Shown here in pieces: positions 43,751-53,351 of a DNA stretch of 64,000 bases. The translations under genes were made by a program, and so were the position numbers. Source of the stretch: Vibrio splendidus 12E03 (GTDB lineage: Bacteria > Pseudomonadota > Gammaproteobacteria > Enterobacterales > Vibrionaceae); assembly GCF_000272105.2 (NCBI RefSeq), contig NZ_AJZD02000183.1, positions 62,001 through 126,000 on the forward strand, written 5' to 3'. The first letter of the stretch is position 1. The number at the start of each line of letters is the position of its first letter. The notes beneath the pieces were generated by a model. The model was given only the letters and a program-made list of their open reading frames with translations. It was not told the DNA's origin and did not search any database.

Positions 43751-45157
43751 ATGACTTTTATATTAAAGTACTTGTTTGCGTTTCTTCTGTTGCTCAGCTC
43801 AGTGTTTGCTCAGGCCGATGATGTCTGGGTGATTGAGGTGAACGGAGGGATAGGTCCGGCGACCAGTGATTACCTCACTAGAGAAATAGAACAAGCTCAC
43901 GATGAGCAAGCAAAGCTCATTATTTTGAAAATGAACACGCCTGGCGGGTTAGATTCGTCGATGCGTGACATTATTCGATCCATCACCACGTCACCGATTC
44001 CAGTAGCTACTTGGGTTGGGCCTGCGGGCTCACGAGCAGCGAGCGCCGGAACCTATATTTTACTTGCTAGCCATATCGCCTCTATGGCGCCCGGAACCAA
44101 TTTGGGGTCCGCCACGCCTGTCTCTCTTGGCGGTGGTAAAGCACCGACTAATCCGCTATCTCCTCAAGACGATGCCAATAAAGATGACAATACGTTAGCA
44201 AGTGAGCAAGACGAAACAAAACAAGAGAATTCAGACCAAGTAAAAGCTACCACTGCGATGGAGAAGAAAGTCATCAACGATGCTGCAGCCTACATTGTTA
44301 GTTTGGCTAAGCTACACAATCGCAATGAAGAGTGGGCTGAAAAGGCGGTAAGAGAAGCGGCGAGTTTGGACTCAGAGAACGCGCTCACACTTAACGTGAT
44401 CGATTTTATTGCTAGCGACCTTCAGCAATTGGTTGAGCTGAGCAACGGACGCACCATCACCATCAACGGTATCAATCAGGAAGTTCAACTTAGTGATGTG
44501 GCGTTTGTTGAGCGTGAACAAGACTGGCGCTTTAGTTTACTTTCGGTGATTACTAATCCAAACGTCGCTTACATCCTCATGCTCATTGGCATCTATGGCT
44601 TGTTGCTGGAGTTCTATAACCCAGGGGTCGGCTTACCGGGTGTATTGGGCGGTATCTGTTTGTTATTAGCGATGTACTCCTTACAAATGCTGCCGGTGAG
44701 TTATGCCGGCCTTGCCTTAATCCTGTTGGGAATAGCCTTAATGGTCGCAGAGGCCTTTAGCCCGAGTTTTGGTATTTTTGGTTTGGGCGGAGTTGCTGCG
44801 TTTACGCTCGGTTCAATCATGCTGATGGATACCGAAGTGCCGGGTTATCAAATCGCATTGCCGTTAATTATCGGGATCAGTTTGTTCTCTGTTGCCTTTA
44901 TTGTCGTAACTATCTCTATGTTAGTCCGAGTGAGAAACAAGCCTGTGACTACAGGGATGGAAGCGGTGGTTGGTGAGACAGGTAAAGTTGTCAGCGGTTT
45001 CCCAGGTGCTGGCCGAGTGCTAGTTGAAGGTGAAATTTGGCAAGCTCAATGCGCCAGTGAACTGCAAGCGGGGCAGCTTATCAGAGTGACCAAACTGACT
45101 GGGTTGCTGTTGGATGTTGAGGCGTTGCCCGATGAGATACCACCGAGCCCCAGTTAG
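43751..45157 (+). CDS. nfeD: NfeD-family membrane serine protease, long form
   Basis: A 468-residue envelope protein: signal sequence (residues 1-22), ClpP-like protease domain with the catalytic Ser in SRAASAG (about residue 98) and Lys in MEKKVINDAAAY (about 178), four to five membrane helices (about 270-390), and a soluble OB-like NfeD domain (about 395-460). A low-complexity acidic stretch (residues about 138-170, PQDDANKDDNTLASEQDETK) is inserted between the two catalytic parts. In archaea the homologue cleaves the hydrophobic end of its stomatin partner, whose gene follows here 69 bases on. ATG 43751 has AAGGAGAGG upstream. Confidence 0.85.
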   Translation: MTFILKYLFAFLLLLSSVFAQADDVWVIEVNGGIGPATSDYLTREIEQAHDEQAKLIILKMNTPGGLDSSMRDIIRSITTSPIPVATWVGPAGSRAASAGTYILLASHIASMAPGTNLGSATPVSLGGGKAPTNPLSPQDDANKDDNTLASEQDETKQENSDQVKATTAMEKKVINDAAAYIVSLAKLHNRNEEWAEKAVREAASLDSENALTLNVIDFIASDLQQLVELSNGRTITINGINQEVQLSDVAFVEREQDWRFSLLSVITNPNVAYILMLIGIYGLLLEFYNPGVGLPGVLGGICLLLAMYSLQMLPVSYAGLALILLGIALMVAEAFSPSFGIFGLGGVAAFTLGSIMLMDTEVPGYQIALPLIIGISLFSVAFIVVTISMLVRVRNKPVTTGMEAVVGETGKVVSGFPGAGRVLVEGEIWQAQCASELQAGQLIRVTKLTGLLLDVEALPDEIPPSPS

Positions 45158-45226
45158 CGCGGAATACAGGGATACACTTGATTGACTTAATTATTGCTTA
45201 AGCATCGTTACCATTAGGGGGCGGTT

Positions 45227-46024
45227 ATGTTTATACACACTATAGGTATTGTCATCGTGCTCGTTATCTTGTTGATAGCCAGCATGTTCAGAGTTCTGCG
45301 CGAGTACGAGCGGGCAGTGGTGTTCTTCCTTGGGCGCTTTTATGGCGTTAAAGGGCCGGGGTTGATTATCATCATTCCTTTCATTCAACAAATTGTGCGA
45401 GTGGATCTACGAACTATCGTTTTGGATGTTCCAACACAAGATTTGATCACCAGAGATAATGTGTCTGTGAAGGTTAATGCTGTGGTCTATTTTCGAGTGC
45501 TCGATCCGAAAATGGCGATCAACAACGTTGAGAACTATCTTGAGGCCACCAGCCAACTTTCACAAACAACGTTACGTTCTGTTCTAGGTCAACATGAGTT
45601 GGATGAGCTGTTGTCTGAGCGAGAAGAGCTCAATAGAGATTTGCAATCGATACTGGATCAACACACCGATAACTGGGGGATTAAGATTGCTAATGTTGAG
45701 ATTAAGCATGTCGACCTTGATGACAGTATGGTACGAGCGCTTGCTAAACAAGCAGAGGCAGAGCGTTCTCGTCGAGCTAAGGTGATACATGCAACAGGTG
45801 AGCTAGAGGCATCCACTAAGCTAAGAGAAGCCGCAGAAGTGCTGAACAAAGCGCCTAACGCCATTCAATTGCGATATATGCAAACGCTAACCGAGGTAGC
45901 GAACGAAAGAACCTCCACCATCATCTTCCCAATGCCAATCGATCTAGTGGAGAAGATAACCGACCCGATCAAAGCGACACTCAATGAGGCTGCAATCAAG
46001 AAAGCGATGAAAGCCGATGAGTGA
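45227..46024 (+). CDS. Stomatin-like (slipin) SPFH-domain protein
   Basis: A 265-residue membrane-anchored protein. One N-terminal helix (about residues 3-22) is followed by the SPFH domain ([40 protein letters not shown]) and a helical region [20 protein letters not shown]. Members form ring-like oligomers at membrane microdomains and regulate proteases and channels. The pairing with nfeD is widely conserved. GGGGG-type purine run precedes ATG 45227, and a terminator shared with trpA follows. Confidence 0.9.
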   Translation: MFIHTIGIVIVLVILLIASMFRVLREYERAVVFFLGRFYGVKGPGLIIIIPFIQQIVRVDLRTIVLDVPTQDLITRDNVSVKVNAVVYFRVLDPKMAINNVENYLEATSQLSQTTLRSVLGQHELDELLSEREELNRDLQSILDQHTDNWGIKIANVEIKHVDLDDSMVRALAKQAEAERSRRAKVIHATGELEASTKLREAAEVLNKAPNAIQLRYMQTLTEVANERTSTIIFPMPIDLVEKITDPIKATLNEAAIKKAMKADE

Positions 46025-46043
46025 TTGGCTCAAATGAAAAGCA

Positions 46044-46073
46044 ATAAAAAAGGCTCCACAGTTGTGGAGCCTT
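46044..46073. terminator. Terminator between slipin gene and trp operon
   Basis: AAGGCTCCACA (46050-46060) pairs with TGTGGAGCCTT (46063-46073); the A-run on the left gives a U-tract for the minus-strand trp transcript, and it can also stop plus-strand transcription. Confidence 0.88.
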
Positions 46074-46121
46074 CTAATATGTGAATCATTGGTTCGAATT
46101 AACGACCAATGATTCTAACTG

Positions 46122-46928
46122 TTACTTCTGCGTTGCCGCTTTCATTGGCGTAACAAACTCAGCAAGAGCTTTAAGCATTGCTTCTGGTTGTTCAACGTTA
46201 TTTTCAATGATTTTCACAACCGCTGAGCCAGAGATAGCACCAGCAGCGCCAGCTACAATCGCTTCTTTCACTTGTTCAGGAGCAGAGATACCGAAACCAA
46301 GTAGTGCTGGTGGCGCATCAAACTTGTTCAAACGATCAAGTAGGGCAGTCACAGGCATGTTTGCCTTGGTTTCTGCACCCGTTACGCCTGAGCGAGAAAG
46401 TAGGTATGTGTAACCGCCACCTAGCTCAGAAACTGATTGAAGTGTTTCATCGCTTGCTGTTGGTGGAGCAATAAAGATTGGGTGAACACCAAACTTCTTA
46501 GTTGCAGCAACAAACTCGCCACTCTCGTTGGTTGGTACATCAGCAATCAATACTGAATCGATGCCTGCTTTTGCGCAGCGTTCGTAAAAATTTTCTATAC
46601 CACGTGCGTAAACCAAGTTTGCGTACATCAGTAGGCCGATTGGTAGCTCTGGGTATTTAGCGCGAATTTGACCAATAAGATCAAAACACACATCTGGCGT
46701 TACTTTAGAATCTAAAGCACGAATGTTTGCGCCTTGGATTGTTGGGCCATCTGCAAGCGGATCTGAGAATGGGATACCAAGCTCAAGTGCATCTGCACCC
46801 GCTTCAATCAAAGTTTCCATGATCTTAAGAGACTGTTCAGGGTTAGGATCGCCAACCGTTACGAATGGTACAAATGCGCCCTGATTCTTTTCAGCTAAGC
46901 GAGTGAAGAGTGATTGATAGCGATCCAT
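46122..46928 (-). CDS. trpA: Tryptophan synthase alpha chain
   Basis: A 268-residue TIM-barrel enzyme that splits indole-3-glycerol phosphate to indole, which is channelled to TrpB. The catalytic Glu and Asp lie in [18 protein letters not shown] (about residues 48-65). The ATG overlaps the trpB stop by one base. Last gene of the trp operon. Confidence 0.97.
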   Translation of the reverse strand: MDRYQSLFTRLAEKNQGAFVPFVTVGDPNPEQSLKIMETLIEAGADALELGIPFSDPLADGPTIQGANIRALDSKVTPDVCFDLIGQIRAKYPELPIGLLMYANLVYARGIENFYERCAKAGIDSVLIADVPTNESGEFVAATKKFGVHPIFIAPPTASDETLQSVSELGGGYTYLLSRSGVTGAETKANMPVTALLDRLNKFDAPPALLGFGISAPEQVKEAIVAGAAGAISGSAVVKIIENNVEQPEAMLKALAEFVTPMKAATQK

Positions 46929-48118
46929 TATAATGCTCCTTTCTCTTTAAGAATGTCGTGTACAGAGAAAATGTCTTTGTCACCACGACCAGATAAGTTA
47001 ACGACTAATAGCTGTTCTTTCTCTGGGTCGTCATGAGCCATTTTAACAGCATGAGCCAAAGCATGAGATGACTCTAGCGCTGCGATAATACCTTCTTTAC
47101 GTGCAATCAATTGGAACGCTTCTAGCGCTTCGTCATCGGTCACGTTGTCGTATTCAGCACGGCCAATGGCATTTAGGTGCGCGTGTTGAGGACCAACTGA
47201 TGGGAAATCTAGACCTGCAGAAACAGAGTAAGACTCTTCTACTTGGCCGTTCTCATCTTGCATCAGTGGTGCTTTCATACCGAAGAAGATACCCGTTTTA
47301 CCGTGCTTAAGTGGCGCGCCGTGTTGGTCGGTATCAATACCTTTACCAGCAGGCTCTACACCGATTAGGCGTACAGACTCTTCTTCAATGAAATCTGCGA
47401 ACATACCGATAGCGTTTGAACCACCGCCGACACAAGCGATAACCGCATCAGGAAGGCGACCTTCACGAGCTAGAATTTGGTTCTTAGTTTCTTCACCAAT
47501 CATGCGTTGGAAATCACGAACAATCGTTGGGAATGGGTGAGGACCTGCTGCAGTACCCAATAGGTAGTGAGCGTCTTCATAAGTTGCAGACCAGTCACGT
47601 AGTGCTTCGTTACACGCATCTTTTAGCGTTGAAGAGCCAGAATGAACAGGGATAACCTCTGCGCCCATTAGCTTCATACGGAACACGTTCGGGCTTTGAC
47701 GTTCAACGTCTTTTGCACCCATGTAAACACGACACTTAAGACCTAATAGAGCACAAGCTAGAGCTGTTGCCACACCGTGTTGGCCTGCGCCAGTTTCAGC
47801 GATGACTTCCTGCTTGCCCATACGTTTTGCTAGCAATGCTTGACCAAGTACTTGGTTTGTCTTGTGAGCACCGCCGTGAAGGAGATCTTCACGCTTTAGG
47901 TACAGTTTGGTTTTCGTACCTTTTGTCAGGTTGCGTGCGAGCGTTAGCGCCGTTGGACGACCAGCGTACTCTTGAAGAAGCGTCATGAATTCGCTGCGGA
48001 ACTCAGGATCGGCTTGTGCATCGATAAATGCTTGTTCAAGTTGGTCTAGTGCTGGCACTAGGATCTGCGGTACGTATTGACCACCGTATTCACCAAAGTA
48101 GGCATCGAGTTTAGCCAT
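46928..48118 (-). CDS. trpB: Tryptophan synthase beta chain
   Basis: A 396-residue PLP enzyme joining indole and serine to tryptophan. The PLP lysine is in [10 protein letters not shown] (about residue 87) and the phosphate loop is GGGSNAIG. It overlaps trpA by one base for tight coupling, but is separated from trpC by an unusual 131-bp gap. Confidence 0.97.
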   Translation of the reverse strand: MAKLDAYFGEYGGQYVPQILVPALDQLEQAFIDAQADPEFRSEFMTLLQEYAGRPTALTLARNLTKGTKTKLYLKREDLLHGGAHKTNQVLGQALLAKRMGKQEVIAETGAGQHGVATALACALLGLKCRVYMGAKDVERQSPNVFRMKLMGAEVIPVHSGSSTLKDACNEALRDWSATYEDAHYLLGTAAGPHPFPTIVRDFQRMIGEETKNQILAREGRLPDAVIACVGGGSNAIGMFADFIEEESVRLIGVEPAGKGIDTDQHGAPLKHGKTGIFFGMKAPLMQDENGQVEESYSVSAGLDFPSVGPQHAHLNAIGRAEYDNVTDDEALEAFQLIARKEGIIAALESSHALAHAVKMAHDDPEKEQLLVVNLSGRGDKDIFSVHDILKEKGAL

Positions 48119-48175
48119 TGTGTTATTCCTTCAATTCTACTGATGTGTATTCACACCAAGTCATTTAATCTTGTT

Positions 48176-48200
48176 TGAGCTTCGCAAAAGGCAAAGCTCA
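48176..48200 (-). other. Hairpin in the trpC-trpB gap
   Basis: TGAGCTT (48176-48182) pairs with AAGCTCA (48194-48200), within a 131-bp gap that splits the otherwise tight operon. It lacks a clear U-tract; a processing or stability element is possible. Confidence 0.45.
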
Positions 48201-48249
48201 CAAATATGTTTTTAGTTTCTGCTTTCTAATTTCTAGCGCCGAGTTTGGA

Positions 48250-49689
48250 CTAGTAATTGCGAATCGCAGCAAAAGCAAGCTGCAGCTTGTCTGCGTCTTT
48301 TTTGCCTGGAGCGGATTCAACGCCAGAGTTTAGGTCCAATCCTAAGCAGCCCAGCTTAGCCGCTTGGTTGGCATTTTCTGGGTTTAGGCCACCCGCCAAC
48401 ATGATTGCGCTTTGGTTGTTGATTAGGCTCCAATCGAACACTTGGCCTGTGCCACCTGTTTGAGAACCCACTTTAGTATCTAGCAGGTGACGAGTCACGT
48501 TGCTTTCCAGTAATTCTGGTAGCGAGCTCTCAGCATCGGGAGCAACACCATAAGCTTTCCAAATCTCAACGCTTTCAGGCAGTGACTGTTTTAACTCATC
48601 GACAAACGCTTGAGATTCATCACCGTGCAGTTGCACCGCAAATAAACCTAGCTCAGAAACCGTTTTCGCAACGTCTGCTACGCTGTGGTTTTGGAACACA
48701 CCCACGTAGTTCAAAGGTGCGCCACTCATAGTTAAACGAGCCGCTTCGATATCCACATGACGCTTCGATGCTTCAACGAAAATCAGACCACCGAATACCG
48801 CACCAGCTTGATACGCTTTCGCTGCATCATCAGAGTGAGTTAAACCACACACCTTGTTTTCGCCCAGCGTTACTTTACGCACCGCAAGCTCAAGGTTCTT
48901 CTCTGCCATTAGAGAGCTACCGATTAGGAAGCCATCTGCAAACGTTGAAAGGTCACGTACTTGTTGATGTGTGTAGATGCCAGACTCTGAAATCAAGACT
49001 GCGTTTGGAGCCAGTTCGCGAATCAATGGTGCCAACTCTTTAGTACGGTTCAAATCAGTCGAAAGGTCACGTAAGTTACGGTTGTTAATACCGATTACTT
49101 TCGCGTTTAGAGCGACTGCGCGGTGAAGTTCTTCTTCGTTACTGACTTCGGTTAGTACACCCATGTTGAGCGAGTGAGCAACTTCAGCAAGTGCTTGGTA
49201 CTCTTCGTCATCTAATACCGATAGCATCAACAAGATAGCATCTGCAGAGTAGTGACGAGCTAAGTAAACTTGGTAGGTATCAACCATGAAGTCTTTACAC
49301 AGGATAGGCTGCTTAGCAATGCTGCGAACCTTAGGTAAAAACTCAAAGTCACCTTGGAAGTACTTCTCGTCTGTCAGCACAGAAATCGCGTTTGCGTGGT
49401 TGTTGTAAACCGACGCAATGTAGTCGAGGTCAAACTCGTCACGGATTAGACCTTTTGACGGAGATGCCTTTTTACATTCAGTGATGAAAACTGTTTGCTC
49501 TCCGCTCAGAGCATCATAAAAGCTGCGGTCTGTTGCAGTTAGTGACGCTTTAAACTCATCCAATGGTTGAGTCTGCTTACGTGCATCAACCCATTGGTAT
49601 TTATCACGAACGATTTTTGCTAATACTTCCGCCATTTCAGCTTCTTTGACTGAAACGTGGGTCGACAGTTTATCGGTAGTCTGTGTCAT
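48250..49689 (-). CDS. trpC: Bifunctional indole-3-glycerol-phosphate synthase / phosphoribosylanthranilate isomerase
   Basis: A 479-residue fusion, as in enterics and vibrios. The N-terminal half is the IGP synthase (ECKKASPSKGLIRDEFD, ILCKDFM, NNRNLRDL), the C-terminal half, from about residue 260, the TrpF isomerase (VCGLTHSDDA, FVEASKRHVD, LAGGLNPENA). The ATG at 49689 (MTQTTDKLS) is taken rather than an upstream frame start at 49743, which would run into trpD; the trpD stop is 25 bases before it. Confidence 0.95.
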   Translation of the reverse strand: MTQTTDKLSTHVSVKEAEMAEVLAKIVRDKYQWVDARKQTQPLDEFKASLTATDRSFYDALSGEQTVFITECKKASPSKGLIRDEFDLDYIASVYNNHANAISVLTDEKYFQGDFEFLPKVRSIAKQPILCKDFMVDTYQVYLARHYSADAILLMLSVLDDEEYQALAEVAHSLNMGVLTEVSNEEELHRAVALNAKVIGINNRNLRDLSTDLNRTKELAPLIRELAPNAVLISESGIYTHQQVRDLSTFADGFLIGSSLMAEKNLELAVRKVTLGENKVCGLTHSDDAAKAYQAGAVFGGLIFVEASKRHVDIEAARLTMSGAPLNYVGVFQNHSVADVAKTVSELGLFAVQLHGDESQAFVDELKQSLPESVEIWKAYGVAPDAESSLPELLESNVTRHLLDTKVGSQTGGTGQVFDWSLINNQSAIMLAGGLNPENANQAAKLGCLGLDLNSGVESAPGKKDADKLQLAFAAIRNY

Positions 49690-49714
49690 GTTCTTTGTCT
49701 CAATTCGTCGTTCG

Positions 49715-50710
49715 TTAGGCGTGTGCAGCAAGCTTTTGTACAAGCTCGTAAGCTTTGCCTGAGTTCATTGCGTCAATCGCTTGCTGTGCGTTGGCTTTTA
49801 GGTCTTCGTGACCAAACAGACGCATCAGTAGAGCAACGTTGACTGCCACTGCGCCAACTTGAGCATCAGTACCTTTACCCGTCAGGATATCTGTTGTGAT
49901 AGCTTTGTTTTCTTCTGGCTCGCCGCCCTTGATTGCTTCAAGCGGGTGAGTGTTCAAACCAAAGTCTGCCGGTGTCACTGTGTACTCGTGAATTGCTCCA
50001 TCTTTGATCTCCGCAACGATCGTTTCGCCGTGAATGGCGACTTCATCAAGTCCGCTACCGTGAACAACTGCTGCGCGCTTCATACCCATTTGTAGCATGG
50101 TTTCTGCGATAGGGCGTACAAGCTCTTTGCTGTAAACACCCATTAGCTCGATGTTAGGGCGAGCAGGGTTAATCAGTGGGCCAAGGATATTGAAGATAGT
50201 ACGTGTTTTCATCGTTTGACGAACTGGCATCGCGTGACGCACGCCACCGTGGTATTGCGGAGCAAATAGGAATGCTACGCCAAGCTCATCGACAGCCGTA
50301 CGCGTGTCTTCCGCCGTCATCGCTAGGTTGATGCCAAACGAATCCAGTAGGTCAGAAGAGCCTGATTTGCTCGATACACTGCGGTTACCGTGTTTCGCAA
50401 CTTTCAAACCACATGCAGCGGCTACAAATGCTGAAGTCGTTGAAATATTAATGGTGTTGTGACCGTCGCCGCCTGTACCTACGATATCTGCAAAATCGTA
50501 ATCTGGGCGTGGGAACGGGTTTGCATTAGCAAGCAGTGCTTTCGCCGCACCGGCGATTTCGTCCGGTGTCTCGCCTTTGATTTTCAGTGCAGTCAGAGCA
50601 GAAGCCATCAGGATTGGGTCTAGTTCACCCTTGATGATAACGTCGAATAACTGTTGGCTTTCTTCTTGAGTAAGAGACTGCTGTTCGTAAAGTTTATTAA
50701 TCTGTTCCAT
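49715..50710 (-). CDS. trpD: Anthranilate phosphoribosyltransferase
   Basis: A 331-residue enzyme attaching phosphoribosyl to anthranilate. The PRPP-binding motif DIVGTGGDGHNTINISTTSA is at about residues 77-95 and KHGNRSVSSKSGSSDLL follows. As a single-function protein it is not fused to TrpG, unlike E. coli. It starts nine bases after the trpG stop. Confidence 0.97.
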   Translation of the reverse strand: MEQINKLYEQQSLTQEESQQLFDVIIKGELDPILMASALTALKIKGETPDEIAGAAKALLANANPFPRPDYDFADIVGTGGDGHNTINISTTSAFVAAACGLKVAKHGNRSVSSKSGSSDLLDSFGINLAMTAEDTRTAVDELGVAFLFAPQYHGGVRHAMPVRQTMKTRTIFNILGPLINPARPNIELMGVYSKELVRPIAETMLQMGMKRAAVVHGSGLDEVAIHGETIVAEIKDGAIHEYTVTPADFGLNTHPLEAIKGGEPEENKAITTDILTGKGTDAQVGAVAVNVALLMRLFGHEDLKANAQQAIDAMNSGKAYELVQKLAAHA

Positions 50711-50719
50711 GATCGTTTC

Positions 50720-51328
50720 CTAGTTAGCCTTTTTATCAAGAGTGTCGTTCTTCTCAAGAGCCCATTCGATAGCGTTCGCTAGAAGCGTTGCACCGTAGGT
50801 TGTCATAATTGATTCTGGGTGGAATTGGAATCCACATACTTTGTCTTGTTCTTGAACCACAGACATGACCAAACCATCGACTTCAGCGGTTACCGTTAGA
50901 CTATCTGATACATGGGTAGCAACCAGAGAGTGGTAGCGAGCAATAGCCAGTGGAGAAGGTAAGCCTTGGTAAGTCGCATGATTTTGGTGCTCCATCATCG
51001 ACACCTTACCATGAATGATTTCGCCTGCGCCTGCAACGGTACCGCCATAAGCTTCAACGATCGCTTGGTGGCCTAAGCAGATACCAATCATTGGCACCTT
51101 GCCTTTTAGCAGCTGAATTAACTCAGGCATGCAGCCCGCGTCTGCTGGAGCGCCAGGACCTGGTGAAAGTAGAGCAACAGGGTTGTCTAGTTCGTTGATT
51201 GCCGCTTCCACTACCTTTGCAGAGATGTTGTTACGGTATATTTTTACGTTGTGACCCAATGAACGGAATTGGTCTACAAGGTTGTAAGTGAATGAGTCGA
51301 AGTTATCGATGAATACAATATCAGCCAT
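50720..51328 (-). CDS. trpG: Anthranilate synthase, glutamine amidotransferase subunit
   Basis: A 202-residue class I amidotransferase that feeds ammonia to TrpE. The nucleophilic Cys is in MIGICLGHQAI and the His-Glu pair in QFHPES. It follows trpE after two bases and precedes a free-standing trpD. Confidence 0.97.
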   Translation of the reverse strand: MADIVFIDNFDSFTYNLVDQFRSLGHNVKIYRNNISAKVVEAAINELDNPVALLSPGPGAPADAGCMPELIQLLKGKVPMIGICLGHQAIVEAYGGTVAGAGEIIHGKVSMMEHQNHATYQGLPSPLAIARYHSLVATHVSDSLTVTAEVDGLVMSVVQEQDKVCGFQFHPESIMTTYGATLLANAIEWALEKNDTLDKKAN

Positions 51329-51330
51329 GA

Positions 51331-52920
51331 TTACGACTCCTTCTTGTTAGAGATGTTTTTAGTGTGAGCAGCTTGAATCGCTGAGATGACCGCTTGTGCT
51401 TTGCCGCGAGTTTCATCGGCTTCTGCTTGTGGATCTGAGTCGAAAACTACACCAGCACCAGCTTGCACTTGTGCAATTCCATCTTCAACGTAAGCAGAGC
51501 GAATCACGATACAGGTATCTAACGTGCCTTCACCTGTTAGGTAACCTACCGCACCGCCATAGCTACCACGACGCGTTTTTTCTACATCACGGATAAGCTG
51601 CATTGCACGGATTTTTGGCGCGCCTGTTAGGGTGCCCATATTCATACAAGCTTGGTAAGCGTGTAGGGCATCTAAATCTTCACGTAGCTGACCAACAACA
51701 CGAGAAACCAAGTGCATGACATGGCTGTAGCGGTCTACTTTTAGCAGGTCTGCCACGTGGCGAGTGCCGGCTTCGGCAATACGTGCCACATCGTTACGTG
51801 CTAGGTCGACAAGCATCATGTGCTCAGCGTTTTCTTTCTTGTCGGTGCGCAGTTCAAGCTCGATACGGCTGTCTAGGTCGAAATCGATTTGACCATCAGG
51901 ACGCTTACCGCGACGACGAGTCCCCGCAATTGGGTAGATCTCAATTTGGTTGGTTTCAGTTTCGTATTTCAGCGCGCTTTCTGGAGAAGCACCAAACAGC
52001 GTAAATAGCTCATCTTGCATGTAGAACATGTAAGGGCTTGGGTTGCTTTGCTTAAGCTCTTTGTAAGCGGCTAGTGGAGCAGGGCAAGGCAGCGTGAAGC
52101 GGCGTGATGGTACGACTTGGAACACATCGCCTTTTACTACGTATTCTTTTAGGTCACGAACCGTTTGACAGAAATCTTCATCAGAAACGCTTGGTACCGC
52201 TTCCACGTTGTCTAGTGGCGTCACTTCCGTGATGGCTTTGAGTGACTGACATTGTGTTTGAATGTCGGCTAAACGCTCAGTTAGTTGTGCTTTGATGCTG
52301 TCGTCTTGAGCGAACAAGCTTGCGTGAAGCAGACCTTGGTTCTCTTGGTGGTCGAAACGAAGCAGGGTTTCAGCCACGTAGAATACAAAGTCAGGGCAGT
52401 TGTTGGTTGCTTCAGCATCGCCTAGCGGTTCAAAGTTCGCCACGATGTCGTAAGCGAATAGGCCAGCCATGAATAACGCGTGCTTATTATCAGCGTCTTG
52501 CTCAAAGCTGTGCTGAACCAAACGTAGTGCATCGAAAGAAGAAGCTTCTCTTAAGCGTGAGTCTTCGTCTAATTCGTTGCTCGGCTCAACAAAAGTCAGC
52601 GTCAGTAAGTTATCCGTCAAATCAGATTTAATCTCTGCTTTCACGTTTTGAGTTAGGTGTTCGATAAGCGCTTGACCGTTTTTAGTCAGGGCTTGAAAGG
52701 TTACTTCATGTTCGCGGCATACAATGCGAACAGCAGAGTCGATAAGGAGTAGGCTTGTCAGGTTCTGTTTAGATTCAATCTCAGCAGATTCCAACAGCAA
52801 ACTGTCTGTTTTGTTTTCACACAAGGTATGGAAAACACTGGTTGGATCTTGCGAGTAAGGAACTGAAGAATTGATGACCTCAATGGTTCCCAGCTTTTTG
52901 ATTTCAATGGCCTTGTTCAC
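51331..52920 (-). CDS. trpE: Anthranilate synthase component I
   Basis: A 529-residue enzyme making anthranilate from chorismate. The N-terminal LLES motif at residues 42-45 is the tryptophan-feedback element; the C-terminal chorismate-binding domain has YPIAGTRRRGKRPDG and GAGVVFDSDPQAE. The start is GTG at 52920 because AAAGGAGG lies just four bases upstream; an upstream frame start at 52983 lacks a site. First structural gene behind the attenuator. Confidence 0.96.
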   Translation of the reverse strand: MNKAIEIKKLGTIEVINSSVPYSQDPTSVFHTLCENKTDSLLLESAEIESKQNLTSLLLIDSAVRIVCREHEVTFQALTKNGQALIEHLTQNVKAEIKSDLTDNLLTLTFVEPSNELDEDSRLREASSFDALRLVQHSFEQDADNKHALFMAGLFAYDIVANFEPLGDAEATNNCPDFVFYVAETLLRFDHQENQGLLHASLFAQDDSIKAQLTERLADIQTQCQSLKAITEVTPLDNVEAVPSVSDEDFCQTVRDLKEYVVKGDVFQVVPSRRFTLPCPAPLAAYKELKQSNPSPYMFYMQDELFTLFGASPESALKYETETNQIEIYPIAGTRRRGKRPDGQIDFDLDSRIELELRTDKKENAEHMMLVDLARNDVARIAEAGTRHVADLLKVDRYSHVMHLVSRVVGQLREDLDALHAYQACMNMGTLTGAPKIRAMQLIRDVEKTRRGSYGGAVGYLTGEGTLDTCIVIRSAYVEDGIAQVQAGAGVVFDSDPQAEADETRGKAQAVISAIQAAHTKNISNKKES

Positions 52921-53046
52921 AAGACCTCCTTTATGATTCTTTAAATTTCCTGCCGTACATAGTCGCATAAAGATACCTTTCACCCAATCTAGAATATGGT
53001 CAATTCGATGATTTGTTAGTCAGTTGAATGTGAGATGTTCGACAAA

Positions 53047-53074
53047 TTAAAAAGCCCGCTATGGAAGCGGGCTT
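53047..53074 (-). terminator. trp attenuator terminator
   Basis: AAGCCCGCT/AGCGGGCTT arms (53052-53060 and 53066-53074) with U-tract on the minus strand, 33 bases after the leader-peptide stop and 127 bases before trpE. The GUGGGCU at the end of the leader's Trp codons can pair with its AGCCCGC arm as an antiterminator. Confidence 0.88.
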
Positions 53075-53106
53075 AGTGATAACTTTTTTATAAACAAACT
53101 GTTTAA

Positions 53107-53232
53107 TTAGAAGTATACGTTAGCCCACCAAGAACTTGTCCAAGTGCGCCACCAATTAAGCTCTGAACTTGCTTCTACTGAAGAAAGTTCTAAAACTTTA
53201 TCTTTATGGTCTTGGTTAAATTCTTGTAACAT
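53107..53232 (-). CDS. trpL: trp operon leader peptide
   Basis: A 41-codon reading frame on the minus strand whose product ends NWWRTWTSSWWANVYF, with five Trp codons in ten. It is longer than the 14-residue E. coli leader. When charged tRNA-Trp is scarce, the ribosome stalls at these codons and the antiterminator can form. The TrpR operator lies just upstream. The reading frame is too short for automated calling and is usually missed. Confidence 0.92.
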   Translation of the reverse strand: MLQEFNQDHKDKVLELSSVEASSELNWWRTWTSSWWANVYF

Positions 53233-53268
53233 GGTGAACCTATCAAATGTGATACTTCGTATTTGTGT

Positions 53269-53300
53269 ACTAGTTAACTAGTTTTCTGCTTGCGGGTCAA
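53269..53300 (-). promoter_or_regulatory. trp promoter and TrpR operator
   Basis: On the minus strand TTGACC (-35, 53295-53300) is followed after 17 bp by TTAACT (-10, 53272-53277). The -10 box lies inside the perfect palindrome ACTAGTTAACTAGT (53269-53282), the same core as the E. coli TrpR operator. Bound TrpR would block the promoter. Confidence 0.92.
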
Positions 53301-53351
53301 GTGTGTTGACACAAATATAACGATAAAAATTGAAAACAATGAAAAGAATAT

